DNA from: an uncultured Prevotellaceae bacterium
Lineage (GTDB): Bacteria > Bacteroidota > Bacteroidia > Bacteroidales > Bacteroidaceae
Length of the DNA stretch: 64,000 nt
NCBI GenBank assembly: GCA_902801375.1
Contig: CADCIB010000003.1
Coordinates: 62,001 to 126,000, forward strand
Direction: 5' to 3'
Below, in pieces: positions 17,833 through 27,815 of the stretch (the stretch's first letter is position 1; each line of letters begins with the position of its first letter). The notes below the pieces were generated by a model. The model was not told the DNA's origin and did not search any database. It was given only the letters and a program-made list of their open reading frames with translations. The translations under genes were made by a program, and so were the position numbers.

Positions 17833-18342
17833 TTACTCGTAGAAACCTGTGTAGCGCTGACCCGAGAAACGGTAGATTAAACCGTTGTCATCGTCGCTAA
17901 ACTTGATGTCGAACACGATACTGTCGTTCGGCATGCCGTGCAGGTTCTTGGCCTGGCCTTCGAGGACCTTACCGTTGGTCACCACTGCGGTGCCAGTTCC
18001 AGCTGCATCATAGTCTTTCGATGCGCAGCTGAATGTGCGGGCAGCGTAGTTCACGTCGACCTTCATCTTGAAAGCCCAGAAGTTTTGCATGTCGTCGAGC
18101 CACATCTCGTTGTCAACATTGGCAGCAGTGTTGTAGGTCATCACTTGGATAACACCAATGCCGTAGGGATCCTCGTAGAGGATGTTGCCGCTCTCGTCGA
18201 CCGCATCAACCGTAACATCCCATACACCGGCCATCTTTTCCACATTCGTTCCGCCTGGCTCTTCATCAGTCTCAGGGTCGCAACCGGTGAAACCGAAGGA
18301 GAACAGCAGGGCCGTCATCAGTAATGAAATATATTTCTTCAT
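17833..18342 (-). CDS. Lipid_bd-like lipoprotein of a SusCD operon
   Basis: 169 residues with a lipoprotein signal (MKKYISLLMTALLFSFGFTGC). The mature part, with KMAGVWDVTVDAVDESGNIL, YNTAANVDNEMWLDDMQNFW and the closing VFDIKFSDDDNGLIYRFSGQ, matches the lipocalin-like lipid-binding putative hydrolase family (PF12888) known only as SusCD-operon accessories in Bacteroidales. It is presumably anchored to the outer membrane and helps with an unknown substrate. Last gene of the operon, 10 bp after the BT_2262-like gene. Confidence 0.75.
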   Translation of the reverse strand: MKKYISLLMTALLFSFGFTGCDPETDEEPGGTNVEKMAGVWDVTVDAVDESGNILYEDPYGIGVIQVMTYNTAANVDNEMWLDDMQNFWAFKMKVDVNYAARTFSCASKDYDAAGTGTAVVTNGKVLEGQAKNLHGMPNDSIVFDIKFSDDDNGLIYRFSGQRYTGFYE

Positions 18343-18352
18343 AATGTTCCGA

Positions 18353-19060
18353 TTAATTTAATGTTAAAACTACGTTGAAATCCATTCCGGCATACACACA
18401 ATCGTAAGAGATGGTGTTGGCTTCAGGGTCGTAGACACCGCCCGTGAAGTCGTCGTAGGCGTCGCCCCAACCAGGAACAAATCCGCCACCGGCGAGATCA
18501 ACAGTGTTATCTTCGTTCACCTGCAGGAAGCCTTCCATAGCATAGTTGCTGCCGTAGCCTGCACGCAGGTAGTAGTAACCGCCGAGAAGGTCTTCGGTCC
18601 AGTACTTGCCATTGCCATCGGTGAGCATGAAGAGGTCATAGCCTGACCAAGCCACCTGAGCCTTCGGTGTGCCGTCGCCATTCCATGTCTGACGGTAGGA
18701 ACCTTCGCTGACCGTTCCCGTGACGGGCTTTCCTACATATACATAGCGATAAGCCTCAGCTGCGAAACCATCTGCATTGACGGCCTTATAGGTAATCACA
18801 TAAGGACCGATTTCGCTGGTGTTCACGGGGTTGTCGACAATCACCTTGCTGGAAACATCCTCGCCTGCCAGCTCAGCAGTGCAACCTGGGTCGACAAAGT
18901 CGGAGTTGGCGTCTACATACATCACCTGGTCGCCATTGAGCGTCAGCACGATGTAGTTGGTCACGCGGGTGTCGGTGAGCTGGTCTTCGTCGTCATTGCA
19001 CGATGTGAAGCCCAAGGCTGCCGTGCAAAGCATCAATCCATATACAAATATCTTTTTCAT
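18353..19060 (-). CDS. BT_2262-like surface lipoprotein (DUF5011-type)
   Basis: 235 residues; lipoprotein signal MKKIFVYGLMLCTAALGFTSC. An Ig-like N-terminal module (VTNYIVLTLNGDQVMYVDAN, then FVDPGCTAE...YKAVNADGFAAEAYRYVYV, about 30-110) is typical of DUF5011/BT_2262 proteins, followed by a strand-rich C-terminal domain (LLGGYYYLRAGYGSNYAMEG). Such proteins are SusE-like surface lipoproteins, probably glycan- or substrate-binding, encoded beside SusCD pairs. It lies 30 bp after the SusD gene. The substrate is unknown. Confidence 0.75.
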   Translation of the reverse strand: MKKIFVYGLMLCTAALGFTSCNDDEDQLTDTRVTNYIVLTLNGDQVMYVDANSDFVDPGCTAELAGEDVSSKVIVDNPVNTSEIGPYVITYKAVNADGFAAEAYRYVYVGKPVTGTVSEGSYRQTWNGDGTPKAQVAWSGYDLFMLTDGNGKYWTEDLLGGYYYLRAGYGSNYAMEGFLQVNEDNTVDLAGGGFVPGWGDAYDDFTGGVYDPEANTISYDCVYAGMDFNVVLTLN

Positions 19061-19090
19061 ATCTGATAATCTTTATTTGGGTTGGACAAC

Positions 19091-20575
19091 TTATTTGACA
19101 TCCCAGAACACCTTGTCGCTGATCTTGCGAGCCGTGCTGGGTGTGTTCACATTATACTTACGAGAGTCGCTCGAGTAAGGAATACTCATGGCGATGTTGC
19201 CGTTTCCAAGCTGGTTGGTGGTCGGGTTGATCAGGTCGCCAGGGTTGTAGAGGGCAACGTTCTTGCTGATGTCAAGTCCCGAGTGAGATGACAGGGCAGG
19301 TACGTCGGTACGACGAATCTCTGACCAAGCCTCCATGTGGTCGCGCATGAACAGGGCAGCCCACTTCTGCATGTAGATGAGCTTCAGCTTGTCAGCTGCA
19401 GATGCCTGTGCATCCCAGCTGGCAATGTTGCCCAAGAACTCGCTCACACCGTCTGTTCCACGAGAAGCGAAGTCGGCAGCGACACCAGCCTCGAAGGCTG
19501 TCTTGGCAGCAGCTTCGTTGTTGTTGAAGCGCAGCTGAACCTCAGCGATGAGGAACTGCAGTTCGCTCTGAGTGAACAGGAAGACGGGCAGAGCATGTGT
19601 GGGCGCATAGTCGATGGCACTCACGTCCTGGTTCTTATATGAGCTTCCGTAGACAGCGTTCGACTGCTTGGCGCCGGGGAACTGACCTACATACGAACCG
19701 TCGCTGGTGCGAGGCTTGATGGCGTAAGAGATACGCGGGTCGTTGGTGCTCAGCATGTACGACACAATAGGATAGGCAGCACAGTGGTTGTTGGTGAGCT
19801 GGAACACACCGTGGTACCACGGGTTGAACTGTCCTTCCTGATCGGAATAAACACTCCAAGCTACGTCGTCAGAGAAGAAGTTGTTGGCACTGACCAGAGC
19901 CTGAGCCTTCGAGGTGTAGGAAGAGGCATCCACATTGCCATCAATCAGACGCAGGTACATGCGCAGACGGAGGGCATTGGCGAAGCCGCGCCATTCGTTG
20001 AGGTTCTTCTGGAGCAGCGGATCGGTCATCGTGATGATGTCCTCGCCGTTGAGAGCAGCTTCAGCAGCATCGAGCTCAGCCAGCACACCCTCATAGACCG
20101 TCTTACCGTCGTCGTACTTCGGAGCGGAGATAGAGGTCTGAAGGGCCTCTGAGTAAGGAGTCTCACTGGTGTTGTCGACCAGCAACTGGAAGGCCAGCGT
20201 GCGCATCACCTGACAAGCAAAGAGGTCGGCGGTGTTGGTGGTCTTCGTCTTGATATCCTCGATGTCCTGAAGGGCACCGGCATAGATGACGCGATAGCAG
20301 CGGTTGAAGAGGTCTTTCGACTCGTCGATGTTCAGCTCAGCCAGGTCGTTATACTGGTTGGCTTCAGGCATCTGGTCGAAATACTGTGCGAAGAAGCCAC
20401 CATAGTTGAACATCTGGTCGCCCGTAGCGTCAGCAATGGCATTGATGACAGCGGGGAACTCCAGGTCGCTGGTAATCTCACCACTTGAGGGATAGTTCGG
20501 GTCTTCATTGATGTCCAGGTCACAACTGGAAAGCATCATCAGTCCCGCAGCGGCAAATAAAAATATCTTTTTCAT
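19091..20575 (-). CDS. SusD-like surface lipoprotein (SusD_2 type)
   Basis: 494 residues; lipoprotein signal MKKIFLFAAAGLMMLSSC. The sequence NEDPNYPSSGEITSDLEFPA and the ATGDQMFNYGGFFAQYFDQM region are those of the SusD-like_2 family (PF12771), with a TPR-like helical scaffold throughout. It forms the lid of the SusC transporter and binds the substrate at the cell surface. It starts 18 bp after the SusC stop. No CAZyme or peptidase is linked, so the substrate is unknown. Confidence 0.92.
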   Translation of the reverse strand: MKKIFLFAAAGLMMLSSCDLDINEDPNYPSSGEITSDLEFPAVINAIADATGDQMFNYGGFFAQYFDQMPEANQYNDLAELNIDESKDLFNRCYRVIYAGALQDIEDIKTKTTNTADLFACQVMRTLAFQLLVDNTSETPYSEALQTSISAPKYDDGKTVYEGVLAELDAAEAALNGEDIITMTDPLLQKNLNEWRGFANALRLRMYLRLIDGNVDASSYTSKAQALVSANNFFSDDVAWSVYSDQEGQFNPWYHGVFQLTNNHCAAYPIVSYMLSTNDPRISYAIKPRTSDGSYVGQFPGAKQSNAVYGSSYKNQDVSAIDYAPTHALPVFLFTQSELQFLIAEVQLRFNNNEAAAKTAFEAGVAADFASRGTDGVSEFLGNIASWDAQASAADKLKLIYMQKWAALFMRDHMEAWSEIRRTDVPALSSHSGLDISKNVALYNPGDLINPTTNQLGNGNIAMSIPYSSDSRKYNVNTPSTARKISDKVFWDVK

Positions 20576-20593
20576 ACTGTTGCTTCCTTTCTT

Positions 20594-23500
20594 TTAGAAT
20601 TTGATATTAACGTTGAAACCGAACTTGCGCGAGCTGGGGTTAGCCGAGTATTCACCGAAGTTACCAGTCAGGTCGTTACCGAATGAAGAGGATTCGGGAT
20701 CGACGAAGGTATTGCTCGACGGTGTCCAGAGCAGCAGGTTGTTGCCGAATACAGAGACACGCACGCCGGTGAGGAAGGTCTTGGCAAGCCACTTCGAAGG
20801 CAGGTCCCAACCGAGCACCACCTGGCGCAGCTTCACATACGACTTGTCGATGAGCGAGAAGGCACCCATGTCCAATTCACCGTTATTCCAGTAATTGTAG
20901 ATGTTCTTGGCGTTCAGGGCGATGTTATTCTCCGAATAAGTGCCGTCGCCGTTGTCGATCACAGAGTTGGGAACGATCCACGGGTTACGGTCGTTATAGG
21001 CCGTCTGCATAGCATTACCCGTGAAGTACTCGATGTCCTTCGTACGTGAGAACATCAGACCACCGTGACGGATATCGAAGTCGAACGACAGGCTGACTCC
21101 CTTGTAGCGCAGGGTGTTGCCGATGCCCATCATGTACTTGTAGTTTATGGAACCGATTTCCACCTGCTCGTCAGTATTCTGCGGCAGACCGTTGGCATCG
21201 ACGATGATGCGGCCGTCGTCGGTCTTCTTGGCAGCGTAGGCCTCGAAAATACCCAGTTCCTTGCCCTCAATGGCATAAAGACCTGTACCACCGCTGAAAC
21301 CGTAGATAGAGGCACGTCCGTTCATTTCCTCTGGCAACTTCAGCACCTTGTTATTGTTCTTGGTGTAGTTCCAGTTGATACTCCACTCGAAATCGTTCGT
21401 GCGGACGGGCACCACGGTGAGCAACAGCTCGATACCACGGTTGCGAATCTTACCGAGGTTCACGTTCTGTGCAGTGTAACCCGATGCCGGATCAACGCTC
21501 AGGCGGGTAATCTGCTTGTCAGAAGTACGGTTGTAATAAGTAGCATCGATAGAGATACGGTTGTCAAAGAATGCCAACTGAGTACCAAATTCAATCTCGG
21601 TGGTCATTTCCGGACTCAGGTTTGTGCTACCCAGGATGTTACCCACGGTGTAGGCATTGGTGCCAGTCTTTGAGAAGGGGAAGTTACTCTCACCCCAGCC
21701 AGACGAAGAGGCAGCGGCCTGTGAATAGTACGGGTCGGTCATATAGACGCTGGCGTCGTTACCGGTCTTACCCCAAGCAGCGCGCAGCTTACCGAAGGTG
21801 AGCCAAGGAGTCTTGTCCTTCAAAGCCTCCGTGAAGATCCAGCTGGCAGTCACACCAGGATAGAAGAACGAGCGGTTGCCCTTCGGCAGGGTCGATGACC
21901 AGTCGTTACGGGCGGTAAGGGTCAGATAAACCTGATTCTTCCAAGCAAACTCGGCCTGTGCATAGGCACCCATCAGTCGGCGCAGCTGCTTATACTCCTC
22001 GGTAGAGGGGCGCTCTGCTGAGTTAGAGACATTGAAGTAAGTCGGAATGGTCAGATTGGTGACAGCCGAATACAAGTAGTTGTAGCTACGTTCGTTGCCG
22101 TTGAAACCAGCGATGGCGTTGATATTGAAATCATCAATCGGCATGTTGAACGTCAGCATCAGGTCGTGGTTAATCTCGCGGCGGCGAGAAATCTGCTGTG
22201 AGGTGCTACCAGTCACGGTGCTCAGTTCAGACTCCCAGTTCGGGGTGTCGGGGAAGAGTACTGCGTAGTTGGGCACACCCTGATGGTGCTGGCTCGTAGA
22301 GGTATCCAAACCGAAGCGATAAGTCAACTTGAACCACTTCAGGAAGTCGTAGTCCATCTGGAACTTGCCATAGAAGCGCTCGCTCTCGTATTCGTTGAGG
22401 TGATTCTCAAGAATGTAGTAGGGATTCATCACGCTGTACGGGGTGTAATAGTAACCCGGCGTGTTGAACGGATTGCTGAGGTCCTTCAGACCGGCGATAC
22501 TGATGTCGCGCGGAGTCTGCATCAGCGAGTTGTACATATTCTCAATGCCCTGACCGGTCGACACGAAGTTGTTCTTCTGGAAGGCATAGTTCACTGACGA
22601 ACTGAACGTCAGGTTCTTCACCTTGTGTGTTCCACGAGCGGAGAAGGTGTACTTTGTGTAGCTGTCGGCATCGGTGGGGATGATACCGTTATCGCGGATC
22701 TGTGAGAACGACACGAAGTAGTCGCTCTTATCCGTGGCACCGTTGAACGACAAGCTGTTGCTGTAACGGAAACCTGTATCGAAGAAGTCCTTCAGGTTGT
22801 TTTCGATAGGCAGATACGACTTGATTTGCTGAGAGTTGTTGTACACAGTACCATACTTCAGCGTTGAACCGTCGAAGCGCGGTCCCCAAGAACCGTTCTC
22901 GTCGTCGGTCTTGTCGCCATACCAACCCATACCAAACTCGTTCTGCATCTGCGGCAGGCGCATCACGCTCTCCCACTGAAGGCCACCATTGTACTCGATG
23001 CCCAAGCCCTTCTTCTGAGACTTACCACTCTTTGTGGTGATCAGGATCACACCATTGGCAGCGCGGCTACCATAGAGGGCCGTAGCGGCGGCACCCTTCA
23101 GAATGGTCATCGACTCCACGTCGTCGGGGTTCACGGCATTGGCACCGTTACCGAAGTCGAATCCAGAGTTCAGACCATCGTTGCTGTAAACTGCCGAGTT
23201 GGTCAGAGGCACACCGTCGATGACATACAGCGGCTGGTTCGTTCCACCCAGTGAGCTGATACCACGGATAATGACCGAATTCGAAGAACCCGGGTCGCCA
23301 GCGGCAGAACTAATCTGCACACCAGCCACCTTACCCTGGAGGCTCGACATGATGTCGCTGGTACGTGCCTGAGAAATCTTGTCGCCATCCACAGCGGTGG
23401 CAGAGTAACCCAGCGCCTTAGCCTGGCGCTTGATACCCATGGCCGTGACCACGATCTCGTCGAGGTTGGTGTCACCGTCGCGAAGCACGATGCGCATGTT

Positions 23501-23758
23501 GGGACGTGCGCTCACTTCCAGTGTCTCCATGCCCACATACGTGAAACGGAGCTGCGACTTGCCAGCCGGAACTGTCAACGAGAACCGGCCATCACTACCA
23601 GTTACCGTACCTTCGTTCGTGCCGACAACAAGAACAGATACGCCAATGATGGGCTCTCCGTCCTGCGACACGACGATGCCGCTAACTTGCGTCTGTGCAA
23701 ATACTCCCCCGATACTCAAGAGGAGAAATGCAAATAGCATTGCTAGTTTTTTTTCCAT
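20594..23758 (-). CDS. SusC/RagA TonB-dependent outer-membrane transporter
   Basis: 1054 residues; signal peptide MEKKLAMLFAFLLLSIGGVFA. Domains in order: carboxypeptidase-regulatory-like beta-sandwich (about 22-105, VSGIVVSQDGEPIIGVSVLV), the SusC linker with TonB-box region LDEIVVTAMGIKRQ, plug (about 115-235, ending ALYGSRAANGVILITTKSG), and a 22-strand barrel that ends in FNVNIKF. It imports an unknown nutrient with the SusD partner. First gene of a four-gene operon; the leader next to its ATG resembles that of the divergent SusC gene. Confidence 0.95.
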   Translation of the reverse strand: MEKKLAMLFAFLLLSIGGVFAQTQVSGIVVSQDGEPIIGVSVLVVGTNEGTVTGSDGRFSLTVPAGKSQLRFTYVGMETLEVSARPNMRIVLRDGDTNLDEIVVTAMGIKRQAKALGYSATAVDGDKISQARTSDIMSSLQGKVAGVQISSAAGDPGSSNSVIIRGISSLGGTNQPLYVIDGVPLTNSAVYSNDGLNSGFDFGNGANAVNPDDVESMTILKGAAATALYGSRAANGVILITTKSGKSQKKGLGIEYNGGLQWESVMRLPQMQNEFGMGWYGDKTDDENGSWGPRFDGSTLKYGTVYNNSQQIKSYLPIENNLKDFFDTGFRYSNSLSFNGATDKSDYFVSFSQIRDNGIIPTDADSYTKYTFSARGTHKVKNLTFSSSVNYAFQKNNFVSTGQGIENMYNSLMQTPRDISIAGLKDLSNPFNTPGYYYTPYSVMNPYYILENHLNEYESERFYGKFQMDYDFLKWFKLTYRFGLDTSTSQHHQGVPNYAVLFPDTPNWESELSTVTGSTSQQISRRREINHDLMLTFNMPIDDFNINAIAGFNGNERSYNYLYSAVTNLTIPTYFNVSNSAERPSTEEYKQLRRLMGAYAQAEFAWKNQVYLTLTARNDWSSTLPKGNRSFFYPGVTASWIFTEALKDKTPWLTFGKLRAAWGKTGNDASVYMTDPYYSQAAASSSGWGESNFPFSKTGTNAYTVGNILGSTNLSPEMTTEIEFGTQLAFFDNRISIDATYYNRTSDKQITRLSVDPASGYTAQNVNLGKIRNRGIELLLTVVPVRTNDFEWSINWNYTKNNNKVLKLPEEMNGRASIYGFSGGTGLYAIEGKELGIFEAYAAKKTDDGRIIVDANGLPQNTDEQVEIGSINYKYMMGIGNTLRYKGVSLSFDFDIRHGGLMFSRTKDIEYFTGNAMQTAYNDRNPWIVPNSVIDNGDGTYSENNIALNAKNIYNYWNNGELDMGAFSLIDKSYVKLRQVVLGWDLPSKWLAKTFLTGVRVSVFGNNLLLWTPSSNTFVDPESSSFGNDLTGNFGEYSANPSSRKFGFNVNIKF

Positions 23759-23822
23759 AAATACACTCTCGTTTTTAATTAATAATTATAATGAATAACC
23801 AAAAAACTTTCTTAATCGGTTG

Positions 23823-23853
23823 CAAATGTAAACACTTTTTTTTAAACGGCAAG
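23823..23853 (-). promoter_or_regulatory. Promoter of the minus-strand SusCD operon
   Basis: Minus strand TACATTTG (23823-23830) with a weak -33 CTTG (23850-23853) at 19-nt spacing, 65 bp upstream of ATG 23758. Confidence 0.5.
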
Positions 23854-24395
23854 ATAATGAGCCAAAACTATGCCAAATTATGCTATTATTTAACATTATG
23901 ATACATTATTTATAATTTAACCTTCACCATTGCACGGATATTGAGAGGCTTTACGCGAGCTAGAATACCAATAAATGACACGAGTTTATGAATATGATAA
24001 ATGATGTTTTTGTTCAGTTTAAGAACGCGATGTGTGGCTAAGTAGCATGCCAGTTACCACTACCCGGTGACAAAAGACGGTACGAGGAGAATAAAAACCG
24101 GCCAATTCTCACTGCCAGACTTCAATAATTCATATTTCCATATTGACTAGCATCGAGCAGGTCTCTATGAAACAGGAGGGAAAGGGTGATGATGGCATTA
24201 AATACTTTATCTTTATAATGTACGGGTACATAATTTATACTTATTGCATTGAGTAATCTGATAATGAAAGACTTTTGTTTGAATGCCGATCATAACAGCC
24301 TACTACTAAAAGTGACAAATAACATCCAAACTTATCACTTTTTAAGCCGATATTGTTAAAAAACGCACCTTATACACATTTTTTTTGTTAAATCC

Positions 24396-24426
24396 TTTGA
24401 CAGCTCATTTTTTTTGCTTAAATTTG
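24396..24426 (+). promoter_or_regulatory. Promoter of the plus-strand SusCD operon
   Basis: TTTG (24396-24399), 19-nt spacer, TAAATTTG (24419-24426): a full Bacteroidetes consensus, giving a leader of roughly 100 nt before ATG 24532. Confidence 0.8.
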
Positions 24427-24531
24427 CGGTTAATAAAGAGAAAACGCGCGACGATAATAAGGAAACGCGGTTTACCATTGAAAAAAGACAACTTATCATA
24501 TTCATTAATCATTTAAAACGAGAGAGTATTT

Positions 24532-27500
24532 ATGGAAAAAAGACTAACAATGATTTTGGCGTCTCTATTCCTGTTTTTCGGAATGGCATTCGCCCAGACG
24601 CAAGTTAGCGGAACCGTAGTGTCTCAGGACGACAACGAGCCTATCGTGGGCGCTACCGTACAGGTAGTGGGCAGCAACGTAGGCGTTGCCACCGACATGA
24701 ACGGTAAGTTCTCACTCCGCATGCCAGAAGGCAAGACGATGCTGAGAATCAGTTATGTGGGCATGGAACCCATCGAGGTGAGCGCACGTCCCAACATGCG
24801 CATCCTGCTCACAAGTGACAAACAGGCTCTCGACGAGGTGATCGTCGTGGCTTACGGCTCGGCCAAGAAGTCGTCGTTCACGGGTTCGGCCGCCAATGTC
24901 AACAGCAAGGACATGGAGCTCCGCCCCGTGGCCAGTGCCACCAAAGCCCTCGAGGGTAACGTCTCGGGTGTGCAGGTGACCAGCGGTAGTGGACAGCCGG
25001 GTTCATCGCCCAACATCCGCATCCGTGGTTTCGGCTCCATCAATGCCTCGAGTGCTCCGCTCTATGTGGTGGACGGCATTCCTTACGATGGCAATCTCGC
25101 CAGCATCAACCCCGCTGACATCGAGTCGATGACCGTCTTGAAAGACGCATCTGCAGGTGCTCTGTACGGTGCACGTGGTGCAAACGGTGTGGTGATGATC
25201 ACCACCAAGCAGGGTAAGAGCGGCAAGGCCAACGTCAACTGGCGTTCGACAGTGGGTTGGAGCAACCGCGCCCTGAAGAAGTACGACAACGTCAGCCAGA
25301 AGGAGTTTGTGCAGCTCTTCTACGAGGCACTGCGCAACGACTTCCAGTTCAACCAGGGCTATTCCCTTGCTGATGCCGAGGCTGCTGCCCGCGCTTCGCT
25401 CGGTGCAAAAGATAATCTGAGCAGTGAATTCTATAACCCGTTCAAGAACTACACATGGGACAACATCATCGACCCCGCTACCGGACAGGTGCGCGCTGAC
25501 GCCCAGTCGGCTTGGAACGAAGACTGGATGGACGCCGTGCTGCGTAAGAATGCCTTCCGCCACGAGCATCAGTTCTCTATTGACGGCGGTACCGACAAGA
25601 CTAAGTACATGCTGTCATTGGGTTACCTGAACGAGGACGGTCTGTTGGAGACCACTTCGTTCCAGCGCTACACCGCTCGTACTAACGTAGACACGCAGGT
25701 CACAGACTGGTTCCACGCCAACCTGAGCACCGCTTTGACTCACTCCGAGTCGAACTTCAGCGACTACGACGGCACATCGACCTCGAACGTTTGGTACACA
25801 GCACAGTTCATCAACCCGCTGTTCCCCGTCTATCTGAAGGATGCACAGGGCAACACGATGTACGACGACCAGAACCGCGTACTCTACGACTGGGGTGAAG
25901 AGCGTGAAGACGGCAAATACCGTCCGGGCTCGATGAGCGACTTCAACTCACTGGGCATGCTCATGCTCGACGATGCCTACACCAAGCGCGACGCAGCCAG
26001 CGTGCGTACGGGCATACAGTTCGGTGGCGACTCTCCTCGCTTCGGCGTGCTGCAGGGCTTGAAGCTGGCCATCAACTTTGGTGCTGACTACAACAGCTCT
26101 AACTACATGCGCTACATGAACTCCGAACACGGTAACCAGAAGAACGCCGGCGGTCTCATTCAGAAGCAGAACGGCCGCACGCTGAGCTACACCTTCAACC
26201 AGCTGCTCACCTGGAACCGTTCGTTCGGCATGCACAACTTCGACGTCCTCCTCGGTCACGAGTGGTACGACTACACCTACGAGTATCTCGGAGCTGGCAA
26301 GACCAGCCTCGTGAACGGTATCAAGGAACTGCGCCCGGGCACCACGCTCTACGACGCTGACTCTTACACACAGAAGTATCGCATCAACTCTTTCCTGAGC
26401 CGTCTGAACTATAACTATGCCGACCGCTACTACTTCTCGGCATCGTTCCGTCAGGATGCTTCCTCACGCTTCTATCGCGACAACAACACTGGTTCGTTCT
26501 GGTCGGTAGGTGCTAACTGGCGTATCTCCAAAGAGAAGTTTATGCAGGGCATTGACTGGCTCGACAACCTGTCGTTTAAGATCAGCTACGGTGAGCAGGG
26601 TAACGATAACATTCTGGATGCCGATGGCTATGCCAACTACTACACATGGCAGAGTCTCTACGACCTGAGCTATCCCAATGGCGACGCTCCTGGTGGATTC
26701 GTCTCTACACTGGAGAACAAAGAAGTGTCGTGGGAGAAGAACGGCAACCTGAACATCGGCCTTGAAGGAACCTTCTTCAACAGCCGCCTGCACGCCAGCA
26801 TCGAATACTTCAACAAGAAGACCACCGACATGCTCCTGAACTACCCGATGGCTCTTTCCACCGGTTTCACCGGCTACAGCGCCAACGTGGGCGACATGCG
26901 CAACCAGGGTTGGGAATTCGAGGTCAGCGGCACCCCCGTCCGTACTAAGGACTTCGAGTGGACCCTCGGCTGGATGGGCTCATTGCTGAACAACAAGGTG
27001 CTGAAGCTCACGGCAGAGTCGCCTGAGATTATCAGAGGCGTGCGCATCATCAAGGAAGGCTACGAGCTGAACACCTTCTACATGTCGAAGTCGGCAGGTG
27101 TTGACCCGCTCACTGGTCAGCAACTCTACTGGGCTTACAAGAAGGACGACAACGGCAACAAGGTTGCCGGCAGCGACTATATCACCAACGACTATACCAA
27201 GGCCAACGCCTCGAAGTACTTCCTCGGCAGCCGCATTCCTGACCTCTATGGAAGCATCAACACAGGTCTGAGCTACAAGGGCCTCGCCCTCACCATGCTG
27301 GCCACCTACTCGCTGGGCGGTAAGATCTACGACAGCAGCTACGCTTCTTCCATGGACCTCTGGTACACCAGCTCCACTTGGAACCGCGCCGCACTGCGCC
27401 GCTGGCAGAAGCCGGGCGACATCACCGACGTGCCGCGCATGGCCATTGCCGACGGTTCTGCCCTTGCCACCGACCGCTACCTGATCGATGCCTCCTATTT

Positions 27501-27714
27501 CGCCATCAAGAACATCACGCTGAGCTACACGCTCCCGCAGCTGTGGGTCAACAAGATTGGCTTGGGTGCTGTGCGCGTATTTACCTCTATGGATAATGTG
27601 GCTCTGTTCACACACCTCGATGGTATGGATCCGCAGTATAACTTCGGCGGTGGAACAGACTACGACTACGTTCCCAACAAAACGGTCACCGTTGGTCTTG
27701 AGGTTAAGTTCTAA
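24532..27714 (+). CDS. SusC/RagA TonB-dependent outer-membrane transporter
   Basis: 1060 residues; signal peptide MEKRLTMILASLFLFFGMAFA. CarboxypepD_reg-like domain (about 22-105), TonB-box/linker ALDEVIVVAYGSAKK, plug with the SusC signature IRGFGSINASSAPLYVVDGI and ALYGARGANGVVMITTKQGK, then the barrel, ending TVGLEVKF. The first 110 residues resemble the divergent SusC protein (shared AQTQVSG, VSQD, SYVGME and VSARPNMRI segments), but the plug and barrel differ, so the two pairs probably take different substrates. SusD follows after the octamer-repeat tract. Confidence 0.95.
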   Translation: MEKRLTMILASLFLFFGMAFAQTQVSGTVVSQDDNEPIVGATVQVVGSNVGVATDMNGKFSLRMPEGKTMLRISYVGMEPIEVSARPNMRILLTSDKQALDEVIVVAYGSAKKSSFTGSAANVNSKDMELRPVASATKALEGNVSGVQVTSGSGQPGSSPNIRIRGFGSINASSAPLYVVDGIPYDGNLASINPADIESMTVLKDASAGALYGARGANGVVMITTKQGKSGKANVNWRSTVGWSNRALKKYDNVSQKEFVQLFYEALRNDFQFNQGYSLADAEAAARASLGAKDNLSSEFYNPFKNYTWDNIIDPATGQVRADAQSAWNEDWMDAVLRKNAFRHEHQFSIDGGTDKTKYMLSLGYLNEDGLLETTSFQRYTARTNVDTQVTDWFHANLSTALTHSESNFSDYDGTSTSNVWYTAQFINPLFPVYLKDAQGNTMYDDQNRVLYDWGEEREDGKYRPGSMSDFNSLGMLMLDDAYTKRDAASVRTGIQFGGDSPRFGVLQGLKLAINFGADYNSSNYMRYMNSEHGNQKNAGGLIQKQNGRTLSYTFNQLLTWNRSFGMHNFDVLLGHEWYDYTYEYLGAGKTSLVNGIKELRPGTTLYDADSYTQKYRINSFLSRLNYNYADRYYFSASFRQDASSRFYRDNNTGSFWSVGANWRISKEKFMQGIDWLDNLSFKISYGEQGNDNILDADGYANYYTWQSLYDLSYPNGDAPGGFVSTLENKEVSWEKNGNLNIGLEGTFFNSRLHASIEYFNKKTTDMLLNYPMALSTGFTGYSANVGDMRNQGWEFEVSGTPVRTKDFEWTLGWMGSLLNNKVLKLTAESPEIIRGVRIIKEGYELNTFYMSKSAGVDPLTGQQLYWAYKKDDNGNKVAGSDYITNDYTKANASKYFLGSRIPDLYGSINTGLSYKGLALTMLATYSLGGKIYDSSYASSMDLWYTSSTWNRAALRRWQKPGDITDVPRMAIADGSALATDRYLIDASYFAIKNITLSYTLPQLWVNKIGLGAVRVFTSMDNVALFTHLDGMDPQYNFGGGTDYDYVPNKTVTVGLEVKF

Positions 27715-27717
27715 TAT

Positions 27718-27796
27718 AGTTGACAAGTAAACAAGTTGACGAGTTGACAAGTTAACGAGTTGACGAGTTGACAAGTTGTTAGTTGACAAGTAAAAC
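27718..27796 (+). repeat. Octamer tandem repeat tract (AGTTGACA-type)
   Basis: Ten tandem units of AGTTGAC(A/G) or close variants with an 8-bp period (one unit is 7 bp) fill almost the whole gap between the SusC stop and the SusD start. Two units read AGTAAACA/AGTAAAAC. Confidence 0.85.
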
Positions 27797-27815
27797 ATAT
27801 AGAAAGGAAAGATAT

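Larger units (their letters stand above)
23759..24531. other. Divergent promoter region between two SusC genes
   Basis: 773 bp without a credible gene. Near each end the sequence next to the two start codons is alike (AAAACGAGAG then GTATTT before ATG on each strand; 23759-23800 and 24500-24531). A -7 box TACATTTG (23823-23830) serves the minus side and a perfect promoter at 24396-24426 serves the plus side. Between about 23860 and 24390 the sequence is A/T-rich, and I see no ORF, hairpin terminator or operator repeat. Confidence 0.7.
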
